Source of the DNA: Rhodocollybia butyracea
Taxonomy: Eukaryota; Basidiomycota; Agaricomycetes; Agaricales; Omphalotaceae
Reading direction: 5' to 3'
Assembly (NCBI GenBank): GCA_015501585.1
Contig: JADNRY010000036.1
Location: 62,001 to 126,000 of the forward strand
Length of the DNA: 64,000 nt
Every line of letters begins with the position of its first letter. Position 1 is the first letter of the stretch. A model generated the notes under the pieces. That model was given only the letters and a program-made list of their open reading frames with translations. It ran no database searches and was not told where the DNA came from. Below are positions 23,185-34,434 of the stretch, piece after piece. Made by a program: the position numbers and the translations under genes.

Positions 23185-24913
23185 AGTGATTAGAGGAAAA
23201 ATCTTACACCAAAATTAGAAAAGAGGGAGTGGTACATAGGCCCAGTGCATCAGAAAGCATAGGCGTGGTTATATGAAAAATGTATACTACGGAATTACTC
23301 TCGCGATAATCAAGTGATTTACTTCCGAGTCTCTCCTTTTCTTCTTATTCTTCTGAATGGCTCGTTTGCAGGAGATAACTGAGCTATGTATGTATATTTT
23401 TCTCCAGGTTGCCACTTACCACAGAAATTTCTTGAAGCTATCCGTGCTCCGACCGCAATCAAGTGAAAATACAGAAATGTTGCAGAACTGTCCGTAGGTC
23501 AGTATGAGTATGAGTGATGGGTGACATACGCTAGTTTACACTACTAAGTAACTTGAAGTACCTATCGATCTCCGTTGACATCAAATCCACGAGTCGTTCA
23601 TTTCTGAGAGCATCGAGTATTTATCGAACATGAGCTAGTAGATGGCAAGTAAAGCTCTCCGTAGGTAGCCCAGGAGCGTATTAAAGGGGAATCGCTGGAG
23701 TACTGACTTCAATTATGACTTACTTATCCAATTCCGAAACGCCGTCAAGCGCAGTGGGCAGTAAGTTCTCAGAGGTCAAAGCGACTTTTATCAACCCTGA
23801 AATTGACTGACCAGTGACGATCCGAACCTATGATCACTGCTGTCCGAAATCATTTGCCACTCCGGCTCTCTATTTATCTTGGTGGAAGACTGGCGAGCAC
23901 GGATCTGTCTCATATACGAACATGTCTTTAGGCTTATCTACACTCACTAGGCCTTTGAGCCGCTCAGGCTCACCAGTATAACAGACTATAACCAGTGGTT
24001 CGGAATTGTTACGAGCGGGTTATTTGGCATATCATGGTGTGCTGAAGAGCGGTGGAATTTAGGGAAATAATGAGAGGTATAAGCACCCACGAAGGTTTTC
24101 ATTCAAGTTCAGGAACCGAGACTCGCCAACATCCGTGCCGAGATTACACCGAAGCAAAAGACGCGTTGCAGATTTAGATCTCTGGTGTATACAAGCAACT
24201 TGAGGCTCGGCAGGTTGAAAGGGGCTGGTGGGACCCACAGTACATAGTGCGCCGTGCGCACAATTCACGTCTTGACATGTGCGAACGGACACCAATAGAC
24301 AAGAACGGGTATCAATAGTATGAGCATGATGCTAATCCTCACCATGCATCGCCTTAAGTTCCAGGTTCTAGAAAGAGATGCCGATAAACAAGCGAAGTAG
24401 GGGTAGGAATAACCAACTGAATACCCGTGAACGACAGTCCGTGATTCTAACAATCTTTCAAACCCCAGATTGGAGTGTAGAAGGACACGATGATGCCTAA
24501 AGTGGAATAGATGAATAGAACACGTTGCTTCCGCATTGTAGACATCTCATGTAACACGAGTCTCTTTGTGGAGAATGAACAAGAAATGAATGATGGTATT
24601 TAATATTAGGCGTCTAGTCATAGAGAACCTGATCTATCAGAGACGGGCATGGGCAATGATACTGCAATAATAGGCAATACCGTGGCGTCGTGGATACACC
24701 ATGTTAGGGACGCGTCATCCAAAAAACCCACGGAATCAGGATCCTGACACACAGCATCCTACCATCTGGTCCAAGCATCAGTGACCTTGCCACAAGTATA
24801 AAAGCAAAGTGGCGTACTTGACTCCATAGCTCGCTTTTGAACCTTTGTCTCTTCCACAGCCAAGAAGCTTCACCAGTCGCCACATTTGAATTTTTACCCA
24901 GCCTACGACAACA
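23185..24913. other. Spacer; its right part is conserved flank of copy B
   Basis: 23185-23700 is unique and gene-free as far as I can see. From about 23745 it follows the left block (16770 onward). It includes the empty MITE site near 24010-24030, where 'gcgggttatttggca' replaces the interrupted 'gcgcgttattgcggta'. The final 300 bases are the likely promoter of the intact Pro/Ser-rich gene. Confidence 0.5.
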
Positions 24914-27780
24914 ATGGTCTCCAACACTAGCCCTTGTCCTCCTAACTTGATCTGTGTACCCAGCTATCCGACGGCGCCGACATACGAATTTGGTTCCATC
25001 AGCGTCAGCTATGCACCAGAAGTATGTGGCTACTTGCTTTTGTTGTCCGGAAAGCGATCCTGATTGGTATACTTGTAGGTTACTACAGGATTGGGACTGT
25101 TTTTCTGGTCTCAATATAACGAACATCTGGATTCACCGTTGCCGAGCCCGCCACCGAGCCCACCGAAAACAGCACTACTGTTGCCGGAACAGGAATCGGA
25201 CTCGACCACACCCTACTGGGCGGGCAATAATAACGATGAGGGAAATGTGCCCCCCAGATTTCGATTGTCGGAGCGACGACATGCGTCAAGTTTGCTTCCA
25301 GCGCTAGAGTTAAATTTATTGCCCCTTCCAGCCCTAGCTTCTCCGTCTGGGACACCGACATCAGCTTTGCTGGTCACGCCGTGGACTGGAGTTAACGATT
25401 TTGGTCCTCTTCCCCAAACTCCTGTCATCTCAGCTCTTTCACCGTCGCCGCCGCCGTCACCATTTAAGCTATTCGAAAGTCCGCCGACGACGCCTCAACC
25501 TTTGTCACCTCTGCCCGGCTTTTTAAGCCTGGAAACCTTCTCGTCACCGGATATCCATAGGCGTTCCACATCGGAGATCGAACGCCAGTCATCTATCACC
25601 GAGTCTCCTCCAGAATCCGAATCTCCCTTCATCCGTCTTCATCCAACGGTACGTCCTTTTATTCTACTAAGTGCCTCTTGTCCACAGCACCTAATACCTG
25701 GGATTGTACTTTCCAGGATGAAAAACACAACCCAAGGTATTACATGCAGCCAGCGCGATTCACCCAGCAGCAGCCCATCGACCTGCCATCGCCGTCCCTG
25801 CAGCCCCAGTCCGGTCATTCACAATCCGCGTCCGGGTTCGAGTCTGTTGTTGATTCTTCTTCCGCCGTTCAGCACAAGTACACGACCGAACTCAAACGCG
25901 ATGACCGAGACGCCATTGTTCATCCCAGTCGTCTTCGTAAGTTATCAGAGCCCAGTGGTTCTGGAACACCGACGCAACATACACCGGAATTGCGCACAAG
26001 CGCGAAGAGACCATCGGAGTCTCTTCCAGAGGAAGACAGTCCAGCGAAGAGGGTGTGTGTACGTCCATTGAGGAACTGATGAACATAATTAGTCCTCATC
26101 CACATCTTCCTCGAAGCTTTCCTCCGTTTTCCTCGCTTTCCTCAATTCTGTGCTCATGTCTTCGTTATCCGTGTTATCCATGCTATCCGTTGTTATTTGC
26201 ATTTACCCGTCTATATACCCGCTTTGTGTTAACTTGCTTTTTCTTTCGCTTATAACCTGTAAACGAAATATTGTTTCGATATTATTTATCGTGATCGATC
26301 TTTGAAAACCTGACAACTTACATAAGGTACACCGCCAGAGCGACGAAGCTGAAGAAGCCAGAAGGAAGAGAAGAGAAATGAGAGCGCAAAGAGCGACAAA
26401 AAACGACCTGGGAGATGGATGAAGATGAGATAAAAAGGGCACACCGTGAGAACTGGCGCTAATTCGAAACTTCCTGATTTAGGTTACAAAGTTTTATGCC
26501 CATTGTCTATGAATGGCGCGTTTTTTTCCACTGCAACTCATCCAATCAGAGTTAAGAGATGTCTATCTCTATGATTTCCTTAAAATACACGCTCTCCCGG
26601 CGTGAATTAGCGAAAATAAACGGGTTACTCCTTCATGCCTGAATTAGTGGAAATAAACAGGCTCCTTGATTTACGCGTCCGGATTCAAGACAGCTAGTGT
26701 CGAAACACGCCTAATGCGATGGAAGTGTTAGGACAACACGACTCATATACGTTATCCCGTACATCGCTTCCTAGACGTTGAATATATCCCACTGCCTGCT
26801 CTGTTTAGCGTGTATCAAGACCAAATCATGGGTACCATGCTCTTCCGTAGCTCGTGAGGTGTTCGAATATGCGAATTGCTCATGTTTGATTTCGGTGAAA
26901 ACGGACCTCCTAGAGCTCCGCACCCAGTATGTCGCGATAGATATCAGAGAGGTTCATCGGAGTCGACGATTATCGATTACACTTAGGACCCGAGATTGCT
27001 ATTGCGAGCCGGTGTGCAGACACAAGTGGTTTTGAGCGGGTTGCGGTGTATTATAAATCAAGCTGCTGCAACTGGAAGCATCCTCCAGAATTATGATTTA
27101 TCCGATTCTCATTTCTGTACGTTCTGAATTCGGTATCAAGCGTCCGACGCAGAAGACCTTCTTGCGTTTGAACAATGACGATGCCGGATACCAATGGCTT
27201 CACTGTGAAAATTGCGAGTTGACCCAGCTATTTATCAGCGTTGTTTCTGGGAAATTAAGAATAAGTATACGACATACGCAGTTTCGGTTCGAGTTTGAAG
27301 CTTGGTATATGATAGTTCATCGAGATCTGTATACTTATGCTGACACTACAGGATAGTCTTTGACTCCTAGTATCAATGATCCATGAGGGCATTCGACGCA
27401 ATCTGGCCAAGCTTTCGAAGTTTACTGTGCTCTCAGTTGCCCTCAGGTGATGTACGACCTTGAAGCTAACTTTTGCGAGATCCTGTCGGTCCAACAACAA
27501 GTATATTTGACCGGTGCAATGAGGTGTTTCTGTGTAACTAGACTTATTGGGTAGGATAGGTTCATGAAGACGAGGTGTTTGCTGATGCTGTACAAATTAA
27601 ATTACTATGACTTTGTGCATTACAGAGGTTCCAAAAACTCACAGGTGGAAAAAAAAATGGCTGAGACTAGGAGGTTCCTGGTATTTGGATAGAGAACGAT
27701 GTTTCGAAGCTTGAGCAGGGTTAAGCGCGTTGATGGGCTGGCGAAGCGACCTTCAACAACCAAACCAGTAAAATGTGAAA
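23745..27780. repeat. Right copy of the approximately 4 kb direct repeat
   Basis: Counterpart of 16770-20730. It lacks the MITE and an 80-base insert present in the left copy near 17000. It contains about 800 bases (26700-27500) that the left copy lacks; the end of that insert matches the outer end of the left inverted-repeat arm (about 5480-5560, reversed). The direct and inverted duplications are thus interlocked. Confidence 0.7.
24914..26079 (+). CDS. Pro/Ser-rich protein of a local, unrecognised family (intact copy)
   Basis: Exons 24914-25021, 25079-25648 and 25717-26079 join in frame to give about 346 residues. The introns have GTATGT...TTGTAG and GTACGT...TTCCAG borders. The N-terminus (MVSNTSPCPPNLICVPSYPT) has two Cys and a short hydrophobic patch after the first junction (GLGLFFW). 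The middle is dominated by Pro, Ser, Leu and Glu, with repeated SPPPSP and PLSPLP patterns, and is probably disordered. The C-terminus is charged and ends LPEEDSPAKRVCVRPLRN, with a possible nuclear localisation signal. I do not recognise it. Three further copies or relics lie in this window. A regulatory or effector-like role would be pure speculation. Confidence 0.65.
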
Positions 27781-27959
27781 GAAAATAAGGAAAATGCAGC
27801 ATAAATTCAAGATAAAAAACCTGTGTTGTAACAAGACAGAAAGGTAGATATGAACGAGCGCTGAGCCAGTGATTCGTGAAAATCTGAAATTTGAAATAAG
27901 CGATCCTTTTCTCCGCTACCACCATCATGTACTAGACAACAAAACGACTTTACCAGGCT
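26080..27959. other. Repeat flank without a supported gene
   Basis: 26080-26640 is the conserved 3' flank of the Pro/Ser-rich gene. 26990-27500 and 27600-27930 belong to the inverted-repeat right arm. A frame at 27093-27356 is open, but its alignment with the left arm is not frame-preserving. I see no gene I can support. Confidence 0.4.
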
Positions 27960-30060
27960 CTAGCAGCTCCAGCTACATTCGCAGAGCTCAGAACTCAACA
28001 ACATAAATCCCACCTTCTATTCTGTTTGCGACTTTTTGGTTTCCGCTGCCAATTTTCGAAACTACACAATTTCCTTCGCGAATCTTGCTCTCCGAATTGT
28101 GGCCGACAGGTTACTTGGGTTTCAGTCCGACTTGTCACACATCTCAGATCCGGAGGCATTGGTACACGCGAAATTCATGCAGAATTTGGAGCAGAGCCAT
28201 GTAGAAAGTTAAAGGCGATGGAAAAACCAGAGATGATGGGCTCTCAGTCAACAAGGAGTTGCTTTTCGGATGCTCCTGCGCCTGCATTTTCCTGGTAATG
28301 CAAAAGAATAGGACCCTACAGGTTCCCTGCTGCTTCGTCGTTAGCATTCGTCTCCACTGTACCTGCCATGCGATATGCTGCCTCCTACGCATTTTCGAAT
28401 GGACACAAGATACCAACCTAACGCAGAGCAAATAGAACTGCTCCTGTGTGGTGTTCGAGTGTTGGATACTCTAAGACTGGACTGGCTTCACTGCGTTATT
28501 GGCGTTCACAAACTTGGCTTGCGGTCTCTTCCGGCACGCCTTTCTTCTTTTCGCTGGTCATCGACCATGCATCGCCGGATTCTTCTGGAAAACAAAATCG
28601 CAAATTATATTCGTAAGTTGTTTTCATTGATTTATACCTACGATAGCTGTTCAAAGGCTACGATGGTGTTTTCGCTATGATGCTGAAGTACCTTGGATGC
28701 CTTGGTGGCGCTTCGCGGTTGGTGGTTCGGACGTTGTTGTCATTGGTTGATACCTGCGATACCTTTACGACGGTGTTCGCTATAATGCTGAAGTACCTTG
28801 CTGGAGCTGGAGCTTGAACCTTGATGTCTCTGCTGATCTTGTGTCACTCCACTGTTCCATGTCTTAATCCTATGGTATTCAGATGGCACAAACGGTTATT
28901 ATTTGTCCTCCACCATGGTGGGATGAAGGTAAGGATAGGTTGCGGGACCGCCTATAACAATGATGGCGCCATCAAGATCACGTGTCCTGTGACTCATCAC
29001 AAGTCGACACAAGTCGACTGTGCGTTCTGTGGACCATGAATGCTCTTGACGAGTTTTGGGCACCATCCAGAGCATGAAGAGGCCCAAGCGATGCTTCTTG
29101 ATGATAGATCTTTCGGGCGCCCAAAGAATTACGACCATTGGGCTGTCAATTCGCCTCAACAAGCCTCTAGTTTATGGGTCAAATGGAAATCTGATATAGG
29201 ACACGCTGCAGCCCACTTTTTAGCTCCAGGTCCTGGAAATCTCACTTGAAGATCGCTGGCTGTACTTGTTTGAAAACATGATTTCGACCCGGTTCGAGTT
29301 AGAGAGGCAGAGAAAGATATCAGAACGTCAAGAATCCAAGCCAGAGATAGAAGATTGTTGCTGGGCTAGATAGTGTAGTTTCAGGTGCGTAACCTACCCC
29401 GTGAAGTCTCAGTGAAAGAGCTCATGAATATCTTGAACAGGTGTTGAGCAATTGGTAGATCAAGAGCAAGATGGAAAGCACGGCGCCGTTATTCTGGGTC
29501 ACGGTTTCTAGGATTTTAGTTCTCAATGTCAACTAGCGGAGTTTTATGCAAGACCCTTCAAAGACTCTTTCTTTCTCCGCTACCTTCAAACTACTGCAAA
29601 TATAAGTAAAGACCTTGACAAACTCGAAAAAATGTTGGCGGAAAAGTGTGTCTACTGTCGTTGAATATTTAGGATTCGTCTAACTACTGTATCTTCGTAT
29701 TTCTAGGCGCTCCCATCCCTACCGCCACGCACTCAACCGACGCCGAGACGAAGCCTCGAACGAGCTCTTACTCGAACAAAGCCTTCAAGTTCCAGTACGT
29801 GGTCGATATCTTTGAAGCCACGCGAAAACATCTGTTTATTTCAACTATTAGGACACAATTCCGCCTGTTAATAATGCCGGAGAAAATAATAGATGCCCTC
29901 GATTCCTCGTCTTGGTACGCTCTAGATATTTTCTGTTCTCTCTGCTGACTTTCTTTCGCTAGTTGATTGTCATGTGGATAGCGCTTAGAATCTTCAAGTT
30001 TTACTTGTTTCAGGTCATTACTGTGCTCAACTCGTAGATTCGGTGCGTTCGTCATCCTGT
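26990..30060. repeat. Large diverged inverted repeat, right arm
   Basis: Reverse-complement counterpart of about 2550-5640. It has a single copy of the 212 bp unit that is doubled in the left arm. It has its own internal duplication near 28620-28805, where 'tgctgaagtacctt' occurs twice. Gene content is the same unknown family, here on the plus strand. Confidence 0.7.
27960..30037 (+). pseudogene. Unknown gene family with C-terminal membrane segment, copy B (frame-broken)
   Basis: Runs opposite to copy A and keeps the same order of blocks. These are NYTISFANLALRIVADRLL and DLSHISDPEALVHAKFMQNLE (about 28060-28200), ICPPPWWDEGKDRLRDR (about 28905), LTSFGHHPEHEEAQAMLLDDRSFGRPKNYD (about 29045-29135), a FELERQR block (about 29300), and HPYRHALNRRRDEA (about 29715). 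After an intron with TTCGCTAG, the last exon reads LIVMWIALRIFKFYLF and ends LNS-stop at 30037. Copy B keeps the GHHPE to DRS junction in frame, where copy A is broken. It is broken itself after YDHWAVNSPQQA and in the HPYRHA exon. Unrecognised family. Confidence 0.55.
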
Positions 30061-30199
30061 TTCTTGTTCGTTCCATTCTCTGACGGGTTTTTTCCCGCAG
30101 AAAAAGTTTACGCTCTACTAGCGGAAGAAATTTTCACCAGCCGTCAGGCCTCTATAATTTAGTAATGTAAATATATAATCCCTTGGAAAATTGAATCAG

Positions 30200-31370
30200 T
30201 TATCTTGACCTCTGAAGGCGAAGCCCCCCGCCAGCTCCTACACTGTCGATTTGTGACTGGCAATACCCATGTCCATTCTTACCTCCAGCATAAGAAACAC
30301 ACTTGCTATGAGACATTGGTGCTAGCATTCGGTTTCGAAAGCAAACTTTATGCGAGTAATGATTTGCTTTTTTCCGTTGTTGAGATGCTTATTCGTGAAC
30401 TAGTATCATTGGGTGCCCGCTCTCTTGGAAAGACCGTTGAAGATACTTGTAGCCGACAATTGAATTCACCGTAGCTAAAGGAGGTTTGGATTTTACATTG
30501 ATATGAATAGTAACGGCTTTGGTATGTGAACTCGACAAAGCCTATGGTACAGTCCTGGTGTTGCGGATACACCGATGTCAAGGTCGATGTTACATCGCCT
30601 GGAGGACATTCGAGTGTGCCTGCGGCTCACTGTGTGTGTCTTTCAACTGCTCATTTATCCTCCTTCATACATGAACAGAGTATCGAATACCTAGCTTTTG
30701 TCGTCACAAAATTTGAGAAAACCTTACCCAATTCGGCTCGGAAGGTTTTTCCCTCCAAAGCTGTATGAGCTCAACGTACATTTCCCAAAGAGCTCCGAAC
30801 CTCCCACGCGATGCACCCGTCTGCCCTGTGGTCTCAAACGCGCTAGTATTCTTAAATCCCGTCATTCGGACAAGACAATGAGAAAATTGAAAGAACTCTT
30901 CGTCTTGCCGTATTCAAGCTTAATAGCGACAACATAGATATCGTCTCGGGTCGGGTGCAAGCAAATGCTTTACCAGAACGCGCATCTGCCATCATCAAAC
31001 ATTGTCTAAATATAAGTAGACTGATGAGTCTTTCTCCTTTTTATGTGGATTGGTTAAGTGTTGATCATTAGCTCAATAAAGAAACTACTGCTCACGACGG
31101 ACATATCACCGCCGAGCTTGCCTATTCACCAAACTGACTCTTAACGGCGCGTTTGGTCAAGATCTGATTTCTGCATCCGCGTATACTGAGCCACGATGTC
31201 GAACTCTCACATGCATCCGAGGCACAGGTTTTGTCGAACTCTCTCGTTGGCATTCCACGACAAGCTTGAACCATTCCGACTATTAAAGCGTATAATGCCT
31301 ATCTTTCGACGGTGATAATATTATCATACTTAAATGTTGACCAGAAACACGCGTGTGGCATACTGATAAC
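30200..31370 (+). pseudogene. Relic of the M20 carboxypeptidase gene
   Basis: Translated fragments in several frames follow the intact gene at 8229-10389 in order: VLAFGFES, GARSLGKTVEDT, YTDVKVDVTSPGGHSSVPAAH, ILKSRHSDKTMRKLKELFVL, IVSGRVQANALPERASA, ETTAHDGH and FGQDLISASAYTE. The region upstream of the catalytic DEEASG equivalent is missing, and stops and frameshifts separate almost every exon. The intron position after SVPxxH is still visible. No function is expected. Confidence 0.8.
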
Positions 31371-32046
31371 CCAAAACCCCTAACCTCCTTGGTCTAGTGA
31401 TTGCTGTAGAATGGTTAATAAATATACCATTGAAATCTCATCGCAATCTGAAATTCTGAATTATCTTCTGCTACAACACCTCTGGTAGCTGGCAAACAGA
31501 ATTCTTGCACACCAAGACTAGCAGCAGCACAGATAAAGGTTCATTCGCCAATGTTTTGGGCATGAAGGAATGGATTTGCCTGGGATGTCCACTGATGTGA
31601 ATGTGACAGTGAACGACATTGAGCTTTACATTCGAAACACGTACCTTCCTTGTGCTCCAAGGGCTCTAAAAATTAATAGATATTACTACCGATTCGTCGT
31701 GAATGCAGATGCCGAAGTAGACTTTTGTGTCTATCCTTTACACTGTTATTATATTGGATAAAGTGCTAGTCTGTGCTGGTAGTATACACTACCATATGTA
31801 CGTGGATCTTGGCTGGAGTCAGTGACGGTGTTTACCGAAGCGGAACACTGAGATATCCAACTCTCTGAACGGCTTCTCCCGCTGATGGTGGGGTCCATCA
31901 TTCCACTGGACCTACGTCGCAGGATACCATAGATGTAGAATTGACAGAAGTTACGGCGATCTTACAACAATGTCAATCCATTGAAGCTGTGCCCGGTACA
32001 AAAATTCTATTATAAGGCTCAAGTCCCTTCCAGTTCATTGTTCGAT
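31371..32046. other. Spacer upstream of the kinase
   Basis: No gene motif. Ends with the kinase promoter region. An open frame at 31570-31761 has no supporting features. Confidence 0.4.
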
Positions 32047-34148
32047 ATGAATCCCTCTAGCCCACCGATATTTGGGACGCCCACGCGAGCAGGAACCACG
32101 ACAGGCTCAACTTCTTCGGCCAGACGTGGCCCTCTCTATCCTGATATACTGTTCCCCTATGCCCGTTACCCTCCGTATTCTCGTTACTCTCCTTATCCAA
32201 CTCAGACCGAGAAGATATCGATGGATACTTCGATCGGAGCGGAACGAAAAAGATTAAACCATCGTGGCTACGACGGATTAACGCCAGGAGATTTCTCTGG
32301 TGCTATATGGCTGGCACAATCAGAGCTATGGAAAGAGGTAATAGAAGAACAGGCTAATTTTGCTTCGGAAGAGAGTAAGTAGAGTGCAGTCGGTTGAGTA
32401 CTACATGTTGAATCTCATACTACACCGTTAGTTCCAACAAATTACGACGATGAACAACTGGACCGAGCCCTTGCAGAATACCTTGCTTTCAAAGCCAGCA
32501 AGACCAACGGTTCCTCCAAGCAGAAATGTTTGGAATGGCTCGACGTTGAAATGGTGGAGAAATTAATGGATCGCATTCAACTCGCAAGTCAGAAATTTTA
32601 TTAGTGTAGTGCAGAAAAATGACTGGATAGTTTATTAGCTGTTGGATTCTGTACACCACGAGAACGTCCAAGTTAATCGGCAAGACCAGAACAATCTCTT
32701 TAGTTTGCTTCAGTACTTGTCCAAAGAATTTCAGGTTTTACCACCTTCTCTCTTCATACAGGATGTCAGGAAGGATGGAACAAATCCAGTTGACGGGGGA
32801 GGGTTCGCGGTACGGGTTTTTTTTTGAGTTTCCTTTGGCAGCTTGAGTTCTAATATTGAAGTCGTAGGATGTATGGCGTGGAACATTGAAAGAAAAACCG
32901 GTCTGTTTGAAGGTTCTCAGACTTTTTCTCGAGCAGGACGACGAAGCATACATGAAGCTTCACAATGTATGAGCATTGAGCCTACGGCCTTAGTCTATAT
33001 TGCCCACATGAATCTAACTTTTGCCTCATAGCGATTTTGTCGTGAAGCTTTGGTATGGCAACGGCTTAAACATCCCAATATTCTTCCATTGCTAGGTGTA
33101 AACTCCGATTTATGCCACCCTTCCTTTTGCCTCATTTCACCCTGGATGGAAAATCAAAATGTTATCAGGTACTTGAAGAAAAATGCAGATCACGATATCC
33201 TCTCAATTGTTAGTGAGCTTTCTTTTCTAAATTGGCTAGCTTTGTTGAGTTGAACTGTTACGACAGCTGTCTGACATTTCAGCAGGGCTCAACTACCTGC
33301 ACTCACAAGACCCGCCCGTTGTTCATGGTGACATTCGAGGCGTAAGTGGCAGGTTTTGATTTTTACATTGACTAAATATCTTCGGTCACCGTGGTGACAG
33401 GCAAATATTCTGGTTACAGATGATTTTCGCTGCTGCCTCGCTGATTTTGGCTTAACAGTAATTATCACTGAATCCTATGCTTGGACCGGCGCGACTTCGA
33501 GTTCCAGAAACGGTTCAATCCGATGGCTGGCCCCAGAATACATGGATCACAACACTAGTCCAAAAGTCGCTCAGACCTCAAGGGATATATATGCGTTTGG
33601 CTGCACGATTTTTGAAGTGCGTTTTAGTCCTTTATTAAAAATGCATTAAGAACATTTTAATACCCCAGATCTTCACCAAAGAAGTACCATTCCTCTACTG
33701 CGCAAATGATTATGCGATCATTAATTGTGTATCAAACGGTCAAAGACCTAGTCGACCCGAGAACATTGCCGTTCCGGACATAGTATGGAGCTTGGTGGTT
33801 CGCTGCTGGCAACAGAATTCGCAGATTCGCCCCGAGGCGCAGGATGCATATGACATTCTTCGGCCTTTATCTCAGTCTTCTGCTAATGCAGCAACTGCAC
33901 AGGAAGAACTGTTTACCGAGCCCTCTGACAGGTTTCTCACTCCCAGCCTCAGTGACGAAGTTCAGGTTGTTTGCCACAACCCCCTCTATCCTTATTCCGA
34001 AGTAGTAGCCCGTCCTGTTGGGTAAGCTTCTGTTTCTGAAAATTTCAACTCCTTCCAACTTCCTTCCAACTATCTGATATTTGTCTGTAGCTATGGATGG
34101 GATGAGCCAGTCTTGGGGAACCCGCTACTTTTGGGGTTCCTCCGGTAG
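32047..34148 (+). CDS. Protein kinase, tyrosine-kinase-like fungal group
   Basis: At least eight exons join to give a low-complexity N-terminus, a helical linker (ALAEYLAFKASKTNGSSKQKCLEWLD) and a complete kinase domain. The motifs in order are GGGFADVWRG (Gly-rich loop), VCLKVLR (ATP lysine), HPNILPLLG, SPWMENQNVI (hinge), HGDIRGANILV (catalytic loop), ADFGL, RWLAPEY (APE) and DIYAFGCTIFE. The last exon after 34022 adds GYGWDEPVL and stops at 34148; without that splice it ends at 34025. The intron after DRIQL looks like a GC-AG intron (GCAAGT). Such kinases are strongly expanded in agaricomycetes, and substrates are unknown. A paralogue lies at 49244-51197. Confidence 0.85.
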
Positions 34149-34434
34149 GATATCCGATCGAATCTCAGAGCTTGCATAAGCGCATGAATAGTTGCCTAGA
34201 TTAGTACCTCCAATAATGTAAGACTCATCATGATGTTTCCCTTGATGTTTCCTTTACAAAGGAATGTTCGAGTAGAAGTGTCCGTGAATGAGCCTGTCTG
34301 TCCTCACGCTCAGTACTTTTAAGCCGACTGAATGAAAAGCAGAATAGTCCTCTTGTAAAAAGCAAGCTGCGATCGATATCGCTTTAAGCCTTGCGAAATT
34401 ACAATAGAATCAGAGAACAGACCTAGTACAAAAG

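Noticed and set aside
25091..26071. A 326-residue uninterrupted frame across the Pro/Ser-rich gene
   Set aside because: It reads through the second intron and then in the wrong frame. The spliced reading gives the C-terminus that is shared with the other copy.
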